Shown: in pieces, positions 1 to 11,790 of the stretch
Layout of the letters: each line of letters opens with the position of its first letter
How positions within the stretch are numbered: position 1 is the first letter of the stretch
Assembly (NCBI GenBank): GCA_021186555.1
Contig: JAJKFL010000013.1
Location: 36,546,743 to 36,610,742 of the forward strand
Length of the DNA stretch: 64,000 bases
DNA from: Reticulitermes speratus
Lineage: Eukaryota > Arthropoda > Insecta > Blattodea > Rhinotermitidae
Direction: 5' to 3'
Position numbers and translations under genes: made by a program
Notes under the pieces: generated by a model
Databases searched by the model: none
The model's input: the letters and a program-made list of their open reading frames with translations, nothing else
Told to the model about the DNA's origin: nothing

Positions 1-509
1 AACCTGGGGTAAGCGTACCCCGGGGGTACGCGAAGACATCTTAGGGGGTACGTAGAATTAAAAAAAATAAATATATTATTTCATGATAAACACCGAATAA
101 TCAGGGCCAGATTTAGGGTTAGCCACAAAAAACCCGGACGTAAGGACATGCGATTTGGGAGCGCCATTTTTTTCCCTCTCTCTCTCCTTTATGCGATTCT
201 TATCTGGGCGGCTAGTTTCATTTTATTCCACATTGTGCATATAATTTTGCTTTGCTAAAATACCTTTGTTCCTTTATTAATTTTTATATGATAGGCAATA
301 ATATATGTTATTTAATAGCTTTATTTTCCTTTTTCTCATTTACAATTTGTTATTTAATACATTATTTTGGATGTAATTTATTTAACTTATTTTAGATGTA
401 GATTATAGACTATGTATAACTTGAATTATGCACCAACAACTTTGGGGGTACAAAGTCGAAGAGAAATAATATCTGGGGGTACGCGAACAAAAAAGGTTGA
501 ATACCACTG
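1..509. mobile_element. hAT-like non-autonomous element, left end cut by window
   Basis: The window opens inside an element whose two ends mirror each other: AACCTGGGG near base 1 and AAGGTTGAATACCACTG ending at 509. Subterminal GGGGGTACGCGAA motifs occur at about 24 and again near 474-487, with a further GGGGGTAC near 444. A CACTG end and a following 8-bp candidate duplication (CACTAGAG) fit hAT elements, but the left flank is outside the window so the duplication cannot be confirmed. The interior is AT-rich with no transposase frame. Confidence 0.5.
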
Positions 510-2156
510 CACTAGAGTGTACAGAAGGAGAGCATGTAAACCTGCACCTCTGCATTACATAGAAGTGACCAGCTTCACGCTCCGGTTACTTTATCCCCGG
601 AGAAAGAACCTTTGCTACCTACTGCAGAGACGAAATAAAACCGTAGTAAATGACATGTTATTGTGAGATCCCACAAGAAAGTGTATATTCACGTTTACGC
701 TTTTACCTTTATTTTAAAAATGTCCATTCAAAACCCCGATCATGGTCCAGGGAACAGAAACATGTAGCTTACCTAAAATAATATAAAATATACAGTCGTG
801 TTAGACGGTAACTTTACCGTTTGTTTATTACTGAAAACACAACGGAATGACATCCATCAAGTTAACTTAGGGATGCCACAGTGATTGCACCTTCTCCATT
901 AAATGCATATATAGGCTTATTATTTGTTCACATTTACCTTACGAAACCACTTATATTTAACTCTGCCCAAATATCTACCTAAATCTATAAACCAGACCTT
1001 TGTTGGCACTTCTTAATATTTTCTTATAACCTAACTCCTCACTAACATTCGGCCATTTTATTTACAAATTCCGTTCTCCATTTTCCACTCTCTGGACAAC
1101 TCAGCAAATATATGTTTGGCGTCTTTTTGACCTATACATAAAGATCAACTTTGTCTGGATACAAATTAAACAAAATGCCAGCCGCGAATCAAAGCCTATA
1201 GTATAACCCCTTAGCCAGTCACTTTACTCAGCTAGACCGACGACACGGAAAGATAATATTAAAATGAATCCAAAAAATAAACTGTGTTATGTGAAATAAA
1301 CTCGCTTATGAACGTATTACCAGCGGTTTTATTAAAAATCTGTAATGTCATGTAGTGTAAACAGCAAACCTGACAATAGAAAAAGTGATGGATGCGAATT
1401 TTCAAGACAACCTGAACAAGCAAAACGCTACCTTTAGAAACCAGTTTACACACATACACGTTAATAAAACTTTCTCGGGCTAGCAGCCGCGTCAGGTGGC
1501 TGAAGGCTGAGTAAACCAGCGTGTCGAGAACCATCTCTGTTCTCGTCATCAGGGAACTGGTGACAGAATAGACATGGCTTACTCAACTCAGTCGCCGTGC
1601 AAGCTTCAGACTATATAACATATACACGTGTTTACAGAACGAAGTACGGACAGACTCGGTCTCGAAAGCCTAGGGGATTCGGTAGCCTAATGCACCTAGG
1701 TACTTATCTGGGGGAGGGTGTTGAGTTCCAAAGGTGGATACAGGAAAGGTACATTTCCAACAGACAGTCGTAACACATCTATATCGGACATACCCTTACA
1801 CTGGTCTTCCTGAACACCACCTGCCGGTGGCGTTTGGTTCATGTGATGAAGAAACGCCTCCATTCTCCCATACATCTTCATGGCGTCATACACGGGCAAC
1901 TTTAATTTTCTATTCTTACATATATGAATTGTTTTAGGGACGTATCCGGTTCGTATCTCGAGACGGGTACGCAACTATTCTAAGGTTTTCATGGTTTCCG
2001 AAATTAGACGAGGCAAATTCCAAAATACTGACGCATACTGCATAATTACCGTCTCATCTCATTTTAAAATAAATATCTGCAGGCGACGAACTGTCTAACA
2101 AAGTACATAATGCAGTTTCACGACTGAATATAGTGATCACCAAGCATGATCAGGGC
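510..2156. other. No recognisable feature
   Basis: Ordinary AT-rich sequence. The open frames here are under 100 codons, overlap on both strands and show no family motif. Confidence 0.5.
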
Positions 2157-2480
2157 GGTCAAATTAAAGAGAATGAGATGGACTGGGCATGTAGCACGTA
2201 TGAAACAGAAACGCATCCAGGGTTTTGTTATGAAAACTTAAAAGAAAAAAGACCGCTAGAGACCTAGGCGTAGATGGGAGAATAAAATTAAAATGTAACA
2301 AGAAAGAAGATGCGAGGGTGAGGACAGGATTCATCTGGCACAGGATACAGACCAGTGGCGGTTCCTTGTGAACACGGTAAAAAAAACCTTCAGGTTCCAT
2401 AAAACAGTGTGAATTTCTTGAGCAGCTGTGAAACTATAGGCTTCTCAAGAAGGACTCTTCCCAATGGAGTTCGCTGACCC
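2157..2480 (+). mobile_element. LINE remnant: C-terminal tail of a reverse transcriptase ORF
   Basis: One frame reads KRMRWTGHVARM, then RPRRRWENKIKM, then HLAQDTDQWRFLVNTV and FRFHKTV, in the order found at the C-terminus of many insect LINE polyproteins. Three in-frame stops interrupt it, so it is dead. The catalytic reverse transcriptase and endonuclease domains are absent; this is a 5'-truncated copy. The following bases, coding FLEQL and LLKKDSSQWS after a stop, match the usual start of this family's 3' untranslated part. Related tails occur at 35976-36130 and 44660-44785. Confidence 0.8.
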
Positions 2481-2979
2481 ATAGTTAAATGAATGACGAG
2501 ACACCAAAAACCAAATCAGACTGATCAACGTCGGGAATCGATCCGTGGCTCTCTGGAACACGGTATAACACCGACCACTTCAAAAGAAAGGGTCGTGTTG
2601 AAGTTCCGGGGACGGTTATCGAAGCATTTCCTCCCTCCTAGTGAGCTAACCAGCTATCACTTCCATCGCAGACTCAGCGGCGCCACAGCCCTCTCAGAGA
2701 CACGCGGCCTTGTTTATCAACAAACCCAGCCCTCTTGCTCGGTTGCCAAGTTCCTCGTACTGAACTGCACCGTTCAGACATAAGTGATGCACGAACCGTA
2801 GCCTGCGAAACCGTAAGATGCGACTTCCCCTGGCACTCGCGGATATGCGAGCGCGTTTAGGTTCAATCCTCAGCTGCAAAAAGGACTATAACGACCGGAA
2901 TATTTCGTTATGCTCCTTGGATAGTCCCACACCATATGACGCTATAAGCCTTATTCATTCACTCCATTCGTTCATGCAT

Positions 2980-3007
2980 TCATCCATCCATCCATCCATC
3001 CATCCAT
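2980..3007. repeat. (CATC)n microsatellite
   Basis: About seven uninterrupted CATC units. The flanks (2481-2979 and 3008-3489) hold only weak tRNA-like traces, such as a B-box-like GGTTCAATCC near 2860, and no supported gene. Confidence 0.9.
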
Positions 3008-3489
3008 TTTGATAAAAAATTGTTTCAAACCAAACCTGTTTCTGTGCTATAGATACTATCTGGCGTCCTATACACACACTCCCAGCCGCTGCCCAGACGT
3101 GGTACGTTCTTCCCATGCCAAGCTCTTAAAATAACAGTATGCTACCTACTTTACTCTTATTTTATCGCAACAACTCGCGATTTCGATGAGAAGCCACATA
3201 AGTTCAAATATCATTTCGAATTGACAAAAGCATTCAAAATTGGATGGTAATCTTGTTTACTAAATGGCATATTTCATTTTCGTCATTAAAACTTTTAAAC
3301 AATCTTAGTCACAAAATCTTTTACTCAAACGTATACAGTTTAAGATCTACGATGCAATACGTCTGCTGGCCCACTGTTTGCATTCGATCTGAATGTACCA
3401 AAAGTAATACACACACTGATCATACCGACTGACTTCCAGTCGTGTATGTATACAGTAGTTATACATTATTACCAATAAGTAGCCCTACA

Positions 3490-3675
3490 GGCCGATCCCA
3501 GGGTTCGAATCCCGCCGGGGGCGTGGAGTTAGGTGTGTTGTCACGTAGAGACCTCTGCGACGGGCCGATCACTCGTCCAAAGTTGTCCTACCGAGTGTGG
3601 TGTGCCTGAGTGTGTTCGTGAAGCCTCGCCAATGAGGAGGCCCTGGCCCACTAGTGGCTGTCGCGCCATGGAAAA
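3490..3675 (+). mobile_element. tRNA-derived SINE, family D (copy 1, A box deleted)
   Basis: It shares with the 35.7-kb copy the B-box GGTTCGAATCCC, the body motif CTCTGCGACGGGC, and the 3' end GGCCCTGGCCCACTAG ... CCATGGAAAAAA. The head jumps from CCGATCCCA straight to the B box, so about 50 bp including the A box is missing. Flanking repeats at 3477-3489 and 3676-3688 match at 12 of 13 bases and mark the insertion. Confidence 0.85.
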
Positions 3676-3935
3676 AAGTAGCCATACAATATGCAAATCA
3701 CTTCGTCCTCTTTTACGCTGGATACTGGTGTAAAGTTCTGAATGGATGTTTCGTGGCTGGAAGTGTTCCGACACACAGTGCCTGCAAATAACTCTTAAGT
3801 TTGTCCTGCTATTTCCGCGTCTGATTCAAGGTGTATGAAAATGATGACAGAAGAGACAAATAGATGAAAACTGTCAAATAATAAAACCAACGAAATGCAC
3901 TATATTGACCACTTTTATTATGGCCTATTTCCCCT

Positions 3936-3981
3936 CACCCTACACGTGTTTCGGAACTTTAAAGTTCCATCTTCAGGGGTT
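3936..3981 (-). ncRNA. Hammerhead ribozyme-like motif (P1, left arm)
   Basis: On the minus strand CTGAAGA (3976-3970) is followed by one unpaired U, a perfect helix II (GGAACTTT/AAAGTTCC), GAAA, then a palindromic helix III ACACGTGT and an A at 3941 as the predicted cleavage nucleotide. Helix I is CCC/GGG. All core residues are present. Helix III has no loop, so a dimeric fold would be expected. Confidence 0.7.
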
Positions 3982-4246
3982 GTCGTGTATTACCAATTAT
4001 TCACATATTAAAACAAATACACAATATGTACAATAGTCTGTTAAAGTATTAAAATCATAAGTAAATGAAGTTCAAAACTCTTTTAAAATTGTACGATATG
4101 TACTGTAGTCTATTAGAATCTTACAGTACATATCGTACAATTTTAAAAGAGTTTTGAACTTCATTTACCTATGATTTTAATACTTTAACAGACTATTGTA
4201 CATATTGTGTATTTGTTTTAATATGTGAATAATTGGTAATACACGA

Positions 4247-4293
4247 CAACCCCTGAAGATGGAACTTTAAAGTTCCGAAACACGTGTAGGGTG
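4247..4293 (+). ncRNA. Hammerhead ribozyme-like motif (P1, right arm)
   Basis: Mirror copy of the left-arm motif. CTGAAGA is at 4253-4259, helix II at 4261-4276, GAA at 4277-4279, helix III ACACGTGT at 4280-4287, and predicted cleavage falls after A4288. Helix I pairs 4249-4252 with 4289-4292. Confidence 0.7.
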
Positions 4294-4655
4294 AGGGGAA
4301 ATAGGCCATAATAAAAGTGGTCAATATAGTGCATTTCGTTGGTTTTATTATTTGATTAAAAAATGCACGGTGGTAATACTGTGAAAGATGAAAACTGTGT
4401 TCCAACGAAGTGTCTGTACGTAAGACGCATAAAGTAAAGGCAAGTAAGAAGGACCAAGACAAACTTCTTATGAAATATCCACTTCGAAGGCGGATATGGA
4501 TGTTAGAAGTGGACTACAAGGGCCGGACATGGCTCAGTACCGTGCCCAATGCTCGGTCTTGGCACCAGCAATGTTAGAACTTCAGGTTACAGTACTTCGG
4601 TATTTCGTTCTTCGGCGCGTACGCATGCTAAAAGCGACAATTACCTTCGTCATGT

Positions 4656-4954
4656 GTGGCGCAGTTGGTTGAGGCACTGCGCTACTAACCGGAAGGTCAT
4701 GGGTTCGATTCCCGATTGCGTCATTGGAATTTTTCATTGACATAATCCTTCCGGCCGCACTATGGCCCTGGGGTCCTTTCATCAGCCTTTAACAAAAATG
4801 AGTACCAGGAATACTTCCTGGGTGTAAAGGCGGCCGGTGCGTAGGGCTGACCTTACCACCTCCATGTGCCGACTGTCTTGAAATCTGGGGGCCTCGACCT
4901 CCTGGAACCCTCAGGACCTGTCCAGGCTTGTACAGGGACTGCTTTACTTTTTTA
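4656..4954 (+). mobile_element. tRNA-derived SINE, family C (copy 1)
   Basis: Internal RNA polymerase III promoter boxes are visible: A box TGGCGCAGTTGG, a perfect match to TRGYNNARNNGG, and B box GGTTCGATTCC. The body includes GGCCGCACTATGGCCCTGG, GCGTAGGGCTGACCTTACC and CATGTGCCGACTGTCT, shared with the 22.5-kb and 33.7-kb copies. Imperfect direct repeats at 4644-4655 and 4955-4966 fit a target duplication. Confidence 0.85.
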
Positions 4955-4966
4955 TCTTTGTCATGT

Positions 4967-6380
4967 CTGTCCGTCCGTATTTATCAGGGCTACTTCCGCC
5001 AAGATGATTTCCTGAACTTTAAGTTTCCTATTCTTACTAACATACGCCGTCACAACCCCGATTTTTTATTACAATCGGACAACAATGACAGGCATATTAC
5101 ATAACGACCCACTTACCTTCTATAATTTCTCGCCACGATTGGTTTCTATTAGCACCGAGGCCGATGAAACAGTTTCTATACACTGCGACAGGCTGTGTTT
5201 TCTGTGAGGTACGAGATGAGAAGAAAAATTGGGTACCGAACATGATCTAGTGTAAACAAGTATCGAGGTTTAATCGGTTGTAAATCTCCCCGCTAACATT
5301 CGATGATGAACGATTGTATATATGTTGCTAAGATACAGGGAAATCTTAAAAAAGAGTGTGTTGATATATTCAGTACTTTTCTGAAAGGTATTCGCGAATA
5401 ACATCTCGGGACAACACCACAGGGGCGAGCTATACCAGCGTGTTACGCTCTGCAGACGTTTCGAAAGTTGTATTTATTTACAGAAATCGAAACACGCTTA
5501 AGCATAGTATGTCGATCACAGCAGCAGCTCAACACTACATCAGACAAACCCCAAACATCCCCTCCCCACCCCCTTACCTAAATACAAGAACTAAACAGAG
5601 GACGTTTCCAGTGCGAAAGCACAAAGCATAAGGTACAGGAAAATTTGCCATGGCGATTGCATACATCATCTTGAAGCCTTGAAATACGAGATACGAGGAC
5701 AAATTCAAATTTTTCTAGTTATATGAGCTACATGTGGACAAGGGGCGATCATAATGTGTTGGACTGAACATACGCCTCGAGTTTGTGTGTTGTGCGACCC
5801 CTAGCATTCATCCAGGAACTTGAATGACTTCAAAATTTACGTTCACACTTATCACCTGGACCATACTCATGTAGTTTCTACACATTAGCTGCCAAGTCTC
5901 AACAACATGTCGCTAATTTGGAAACTTAACTACAAATCCTGTTCATGCTAAACTTTCTTTCACTATTCTTGTCGTGTTTTATATAAAATTTATTACACAG
6001 CGCTACATGTTATCTTTTCTAACAGCTCATCTATATAAATATCCTTGAGAACTGCCTTCAACCAGTCATCGACATTTCAAAACTCACAGGAAAATGCAAA
6101 TTAAGCTAGCAAGTCGTCTGTGACGATGCAACCCACTTTTCCGTTCGTGACAGGTCTTTTATGATGCTGTATCGACTGCCGAGATATTTGGATGAGGTCA
6201 TGGCCATTTTACGACACTATCAACGCATACGTATAAAGGAATTGCGGAAACTAAAAAAAAAATTGTTCGGATAACTTCTCTTCGGGTCGAATCTGCGAAC
6301 TGTGGAAAAGCAGGCGTGCCAGCCGCTACAACGATATTTTCGGGAAAGCGAGGAGTGCTAACCACTACGCCGACACGACC
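4967..6380. other. No recognisable feature
   Basis: No coding frame, promoter or repeat family that I can name. Short open frames on both strands look random. Confidence 0.5.
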
Positions 6381-6896
6381 GAACAAAACAGGCAATGTAC
6401 ATATAACGTAACACTGAGGAGCGTTCGTGTAGCCATTGTTGCCGTGGAAAAGCAATAAGTATTACGCACTCTGAGTGCGTGTCCGTAGCCTTAGTCATTC
6501 AGCACAGAAAGCGCATGCGCCGTATTATATTGTCATCTGTGGCCTATTCCGGCTCGACAAAATTTTTCCACATAATCTCATAGACGTACGATCTTCGGAA
6601 AAGGTTATTGAACACAGAATGTGTGTTTTGATTTTCTCTACAACTTTTGTCTGAAACATTTCTCATTATAAAATGAATTCAGTGGAGTATTATCATAAAT
6701 GTACATAGGTCTTCATGTAAATTACCCGTTATTCTTGTCAGATTTTAGTGAAACTTGAATTTTCTAGACATATTTTCGAAAAACACTCAAATAACAAATT
6801 TCATAAAAATCAGTCCAGTGGGAGCAGAGTTGTTCCACGCGGGCGGACAGACACGACGAAACTAATAGTAGTTTTTAGCAATTTTGCGAACGCGCC
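6381..6896 (-). mobile_element. Interspersed repeat E (copy 1)
   Basis: Read on the minus strand it starts GGCGCGTTCGCAAAATTGC, passes the GGACGGAC-like/CCACTGGA block, then ACTTCACATGAAGA-like and TTTCAGACAAAAGTTGTAGA motifs, and ends near CATTGCCTGTTTTGTTC. Copies lie near 15.0, 31.7, 33.6, 37.3, 44.8 and 57.2 kb. It has inverted ends but no frame; class unknown. Confidence 0.8.
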
Positions 6897-8777
6897 TAAA
6901 AACTGATCTTGCTGTACTCTATGGAAATTTTAAACTCCACAGCTCTAATAAAACATATTCAATTACACGCGGCTTACTCAGCATTTCATTCTCCTAAGTA
7001 CGAAGTGAAGATGATGTAAATAAAGTGCCGTCATTTTAAATGACCGCAATCGTAGGTCCCGTCTCAGCCCTTCAAATACCGTCGCGTCTCGACTTGTCAT
7101 TTTGTTTACGCTACACTCCAAACAAATGCGCCGACTCGTTCCCACGCTGATTATCAGAGCCTGGACGTCCCCGTCACTCAACTGCATTCACTATACGGAT
7201 TTCCATTCGACACGTACGCTAATACAGTTCCTAAAACACGTGCCACCGTGAATACAGACAATACGCCAGTTCTACATAGGAAAGAGTTAAAAATACATGA
7301 AAAGGCCTAGAGCAACAGGTTTCGCTTCAAACAGTAAGGAAACACGCAGAGGTCACGTGTTGAGGAAAACTGAAAAAAGAGCACTGGCTTGGAGATACCT
7401 CCAAGGAAAACTTTAGCGCGAATTACGTAGTAGACTGATGTGTCTGCGACACTGCAACGAAATGCAACAACAAAAAAAAACGGATGCATTTGCATCCGCA
7501 TAACACAACACAAAGTCACGACGCATGTCGTGAAGCAACACTAACATTTGTGAACTAGTACCTTCAAAGGACGTATTCGTATGATGGACAGAATTACCCC
7601 ATACTCTTTCTGTTTAGCGATAAAGCTCGGTTTCATCTCAGTTGATATGCAAACTCTCAGAATACAAGAAAATCTTATGTTAATCCACGGCGTGCCATTA
7701 CACAACGTTAAAATTCGTGTGTGGTGTGCTATCATGCAATTTATCGCGGACATTCTTTTTCTTGAGACCATATATCTACACCGATACGTTAACACACATT
7801 CGGACACCAGTTTTTGAACACCTCTCTGATTACGACAGCATGTAACTTTTCCAGCCAGAGAATGTAACAGCACACATGCACTTTTTCTAAGTACAGTGAA
7901 CAAAACCCTGACATTAACTGCAGTGCATTAAACCAAAATGCGCAGACCCCACTCACGACAAACTGAAACAGCGGCGACCTCTGTTCTGCCTGTAGAGTAA
8001 TGCGGGGCGTGGGTGGGGGAGGATGTACGTCTACAATTCTACTTCAATATAAGTAGTCTTCATAAATGTACCCACCTTCCAAAACCAGGAGACCGAATAA
8101 ACAGACTTAGATCCCTGCGATCTTCATCCACCCCAATCTCCCCGCCCCCCCCCCCCCCCAACGCACATCCCGGAACAGCACCATAAACAGGCCCCGACTG
8201 CTTCCTTCCGCATCCTTACAAATCATGATTCACGAGTCATCCAAGGTGTATAAACTTAGCAATTTAAATTGTCGTCAAATAAACGAAGACAGAATAAATA
8301 AATCTAAGGTAAAGTACTCTTCCTGTAGATTTTCTGCCAATTTTCTGCCTAATTTCTAGGCGGACCTAAGAGAACACCCAAAAGATATGAAACTCAGCTC
8401 GCACCCTGGCCAATACGTACGGTATCCACAGCTGACACTGCGATGTGCAGATATTCCGGAACGCTTCTGAGCATAACTCGTATCTTCACTGCGAACAATT
8501 TTTTTTTTAGCTCCCTGAATAAACTTTAATTTCTCAATTTCATTTCTGCTTTACAATTCCAGCCACTAAATGCTACGAAGTTTACCCGAAAAAAAGCTAC
8601 CACATCACGGACGAAGAACGCGCTCTTCTGCCGACACGCATACTTACATATACGCATACATATGTGCAAACGTAAGTACATAAAGAAGGTAGTAGAATTC
8701 CTACAAAAAAAAAAAAAAGAATCACTATGAGTAAAGGATCCAGATATTTACCATGTATTAATAACTTGGGTGTGCTA
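6897..8777. other. No gene seen; poly-C tract inside
   Basis: Contains a run of 16 C at 8144-8159 and a small perfect hairpin (CGGATGCA/TGCATCCG) near 7481-7498. No frame with family motifs. Confidence 0.5.
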
Positions 8778-9078
8778 TGTTTCACAAACCAACTACATGC
8801 ACATTATTTGATACTATTTTATATAGTTACTGAATACCCCTACATATTGAAATTTATTTATTTTACCAACTTATGCACAATATCTTACAATAGTATCAAT
8901 TCAATTTCAAAAACCTCAAAATGTGTAACAATTTTAACGGCATTTTAATCTCTCAATACACATACGGTTTAAGAGCTCAAAGTGGAGCTCGAAAACAATA
9001 GATTAATATTTCAATGTTTTACTCATATGAATGTAACAACTTATACAATAGATGTATAGTCTATGCTTTAACACTGTG

Positions 9079-9123
9079 ACCCCCTGAGGATGGCTATTAA
9101 CAAGCCGAAATACATATAGGGGT
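9079..9123 (+). ncRNA. Hammerhead ribozyme-like motif (P2, first)
   Basis: CTGAGGA at 9084-9090, one unpaired U, helix II GGCT...AGCC, GAA at 9107-9109, helix III ATA...TAT, predicted cleavage after A9118. Helix I is CCCC/GGGG. Core residues intact. Confidence 0.65.
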
Positions 9124-9221
9124 AAATTGATACTATTGTGAGAAATTGTGCATAAGTTGGAAAAATAAAATAAATTTCAACTGTAATAAGATGCTACAAC
9201 GTGAAGTTTAGTAACCCCTAC

Positions 9222-9295
9222 ATATGTTTCAGTCGATCTCACAGACCACCCCCTGATGATGGTCTGTGAGATGGACTGAAACATATGTAGTGGTA
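9222..9295 (+). ncRNA. Hammerhead ribozyme-like motif in a local palindrome (P2, second)
   Basis: CTGATGA at 9253-9259 sits at the centre of a 31-bp-arm palindrome with one mismatch (arms about 9227-9257 and 9260-9290). Helix II is about 5 bp (GGTCT/GGACT with wobble pairs), GAA at 9278-9280, helix III ACATATGT at 9281-9288, predicted cleavage after A9289. The competing long hairpin could block ribozyme folding. Confidence 0.6.
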
Positions 9296-9825
9296 TTCAG
9301 TAACTATATAAAAATAGTATCAAATAATGTGCATGTAGTTGGTTTGTGAAACATTAAATGAAAATGCACGGTGAAAATAATATAAAGTTGGGTGTGCTAG
9401 TCACGTGACAATTCACCTGTGTACACGATTTCCCGTTGGTCCCAATATACTATTACAAAATTACGACTGAAATATTCCCAGTATCAGATTATCGGCGTCA
9501 GGTAAGAACGGAAACAATGAAAAAAGAAGACATATACAGAGTGATTACTGCGGTTCACTTTACACAGCACACCTTCAACATACACACCTGCAGAACTTAC
9601 GGCACGACCGTACAAATTTCTGGGAACGCACAGTCTTCGAACCACTAACCATTGTATGTTTTATTTTCATACTTGTCAGTACCTCGGCACTATACAGTGT
9701 CGTAAACAGTGAATTGGAAACGACTTAGAAGGAGGTGGTCGTGGCCTAATACAAGTACCGAACTTCCATTTCACCGAACGAACTGATGAAAACACGAAGC
9801 AACTCATGGCAATTGACGTTCCGGT

Positions 9826-10102
9826 ACCAGGGTAAAGGTAAAGTTCTCCTTAGAACAGGCCACGAAGGCCCAGAGAGGGAATAGAGGTATAGCTCTACTC
9901 TTTCTTTAACCTCGGCGCTAGATGAGGGTGGGTTGAGGTCAACTCCACACCCCGGGAAAGAGACCCGGTACCCATTGTATAGGAGGCTGGGTGGGCCCCC
10001 GGGCCGGTCTGGACGGGTGCGGAAAATCTCAACACCGGAATTCGATCCCACGGACCGTCCAACCCGTAGAAAGTCACTATACCGACTATGCTATACCGGC
10101 CC
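9826..10102 (-). mobile_element. tRNA-derived SINE, family A (copy 1)
   Basis: On the minus strand: a tRNA-like head with a degraded A box (CATAGTCGGTATAG), a GGATCGAAT-type B box (here GGGATCGAATTCC), then CACCCAGCCTCCTATACAAT, ACCGGGTCTCTTTCCC, CTAGCGCCGAGGTTAAAG and CTCTATTCCCTCTCTGGGCC. This order is the same in about fifteen other copies or fragments in the window. Confidence 0.85.
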
Positions 10103-11384
10103 AAAATGAGGCCCCGGTAATTATTGGTAAGCAATAATGAACTGAACTAAAGGATGCACATACCGAAGCACAAGAGAATCAAATTTCTCCCGCCTTATGA
10201 CAAATTGATCACTTTAAAAGACGCCTCCTCATGTGTGTTTCTGAAAGATGAATTATTCTACCGTGCTCTGTGTTACCGGGATAGTTTTTGCCCGATCTTA
10301 AGACGCTGTCAGGATTTCAGACCACATACATCGTCCTCCACGGTAGGCTGATTAGTGAATGAAGGAAACCGGATGACCCCGGCATTTGCGTGGAGGAGCT
10401 GAGAAAGACTACGAAAAACCTCAGTCACGATAGTGTCACCGCTCAGATTCGAACCGTACGCCTTCCGAATTCAAGTCTACAGCAAAACCTCTACACCAAC
10501 ATGTCTGCTTTAGTATCATAAACTATTATGCCTAGGCGGTACCAATGATTCTGTATTCTAATACTTGATGTCATTTAAACCCATTTTTGCAGTGCATTTT
10601 CCCTAACACAATCACGTCTGTGGTGCTAACAGAGCGGCGATGCAGACCAATCAGCCACTTCACAGTAAGCCACACAGGGCCCCACACAAGACAGGCAGAG
10701 TCTTGTTTCCTGCGGATCTTTAACGACGCTCTGAACTGCTATATTTAAGCCTATATACCGTGGACAGATAGGGTTAATTAGTGAGCAACGAACTGGAAAG
10801 GGTGTAAAGACGTGAGCATGACCTAATTTAATGTTGTTATCTCGGCATATGACTGGAGAAACTAAGAAAAACCACCAAAATGCCCAGTCAGCACAGGTTG
10901 AAAAGCGGGCGAGGTCCTTCTCTTCCACGACAGAAACAACGGAGTCCCAGCGATGACAAACCGCAGCCTGCATAGCAAAATTCACGTAACGCGGCCCTCC
11001 TGTAGATTATTATGAACTGAATGAACAAACACGTGACTGACAAACAAACAGCTCAGTCGGGATAGCTCACTTTGTACAATACCGACTACAAACCAGACCG
11101 TCGGGGTTATTATTTCCAGTTGGAGCACCATGTTCAAACCGGCACTCATGCCCACGGACTTCCAACCAGTGATGGGAACGGAGCCTCTGTAAAAACATCC
11201 ACAATACAAAACTGACACCTCACCTTCAGCTAGAGCTGACGTGAAAAACGTGAGGAGCCTTTCTTCACGTCCCTAAACGCCTTTATGACGAGATACATGG
11301 CCATATGATAACTTCACATCTTGAACGTATGGATTTGATAATTTTACGGGGTGTACAGAACGTGTAATATAAACGACACATGAG
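10103..11384. other. No recognisable gene
   Basis: A 119-codon minus-strand frame at 10626-10985 has no motif I recognise and no supporting context. A tRNA-like trace (ATTCGAACC) lies near 10447. Confidence 0.45.
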
Positions 11385-11495
11385 ATTCTTATAGTCATGA
11401 ATGTTCAGAGCGGGTCTTCTCGGATGTAATGCCGTGTAGGCCGGTTGATACATACCAGTGTTTCGGAAATACTTGCTACCTCCATCTTCAGGGTA
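11385..11495 (-). mobile_element. Hammerhead-like repeat, family Q (copy 1)
   Basis: Minus strand: CTGAAGA (11491-11485), U, helix II GGA...TCC, GAAA, ACACTGGTA, then a TACACGGCATTACATCC block matching TACACGGCGTAACATCCCA-type sequence in the other Q copies. Core residues intact; helix III is weak. Confidence 0.6.
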
Positions 11496-11691
11496 GAACA
11501 GTCATGTGCTTACCAGCAACTAGAAGTACTCAGTAACGCTAAACGCACAAAAAAAGCTTGTGCTCTTGAAACAGCATCGTTTAGTAACCAAATCAAGTAG
11601 TAAAATTCAGCCTAGTCTTCATTAAAACGACGGGCCTATTCCAAGCTGTCGAATTTCGGGGAAAAGATTTACGTCCGTTACATAACATTGC

Positions 11692-11790
11692 TGGACCCCT
11701 GAAGATGGAACAGACAGGTTGTCCCGAAACGTCGGTAACTACCAATCTACGCTGCGTAACATCCCAGAAGAGCGAAGATCTCAGCACTTA
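11692..11790 (+). mobile_element. Hammerhead-like repeat, family Q (copy 2)
   Basis: CTGAAGA at 11699-11705, an imperfect helix II closed by GG/CC, GAAA, ACGTCGGTA, then CTGCGTAACATCCCAGAAG. The antisense strand reads LFWDVTQRRLVV, a peptide I remember from predicted insect proteins that are really repeat-derived. No real gene is implied. Confidence 0.65.

Larger units (their letters stand above)
3875..4385. mobile_element. Palindromic hammerhead-bearing retroelement-like insertion (P1)
   Basis: Two 233-bp arms (3875-4107 and 4122-4354) are near-perfect reverse complements around a 14-nt spacer. A 31-nt tail follows with TGCACGG at 4364-4370. The insertion is flanked by an exact 13-bp direct repeat, AGATGAAAACTGT, at 3862-3874 and 4386-4398. 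The arms end in AACCAACGAAATGCAC, related to the arm ends of the other hammerhead elements here. Each arm carries a hammerhead-like motif, so both strands encode one. There is no protein-coding frame. I infer a non-autonomous Penelope-like element. Confidence 0.8.
8778..9388. mobile_element. Compound hammerhead-bearing element (P2)
   Basis: Flanked by a 12-bp direct repeat TTGGGTGTGCTA at 8766-8777 and 9389-9400. Outer inverted arms (about 8778-8846 and 9289-9354) carry AACCAACTACATGCAC; an inner inverted pair (about 8848-8900 and 9127-9180) carries ACCAACTTATGCAC. Two plus-strand hammerhead-like cores lie in the right half. A tail with TGCACGG at 9366-9372 closes it. It reads as two ribozyme modules followed by inverted partial copies of both, lacking the cores. 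Confidence 0.75.

Noticed and set aside
2520-2880. Possible SINE between the LINE tail and the CATC run
   Set aside because: Only isolated B-box-like words; no A box at the right distance and no match to other copies.
11593-11787. Frame with LFWDVTQRRLVV
   Set aside because: This peptide recurs in annotated insect proteins from memory, but it is the antisense of a hammerhead-like repeat, not a gene.
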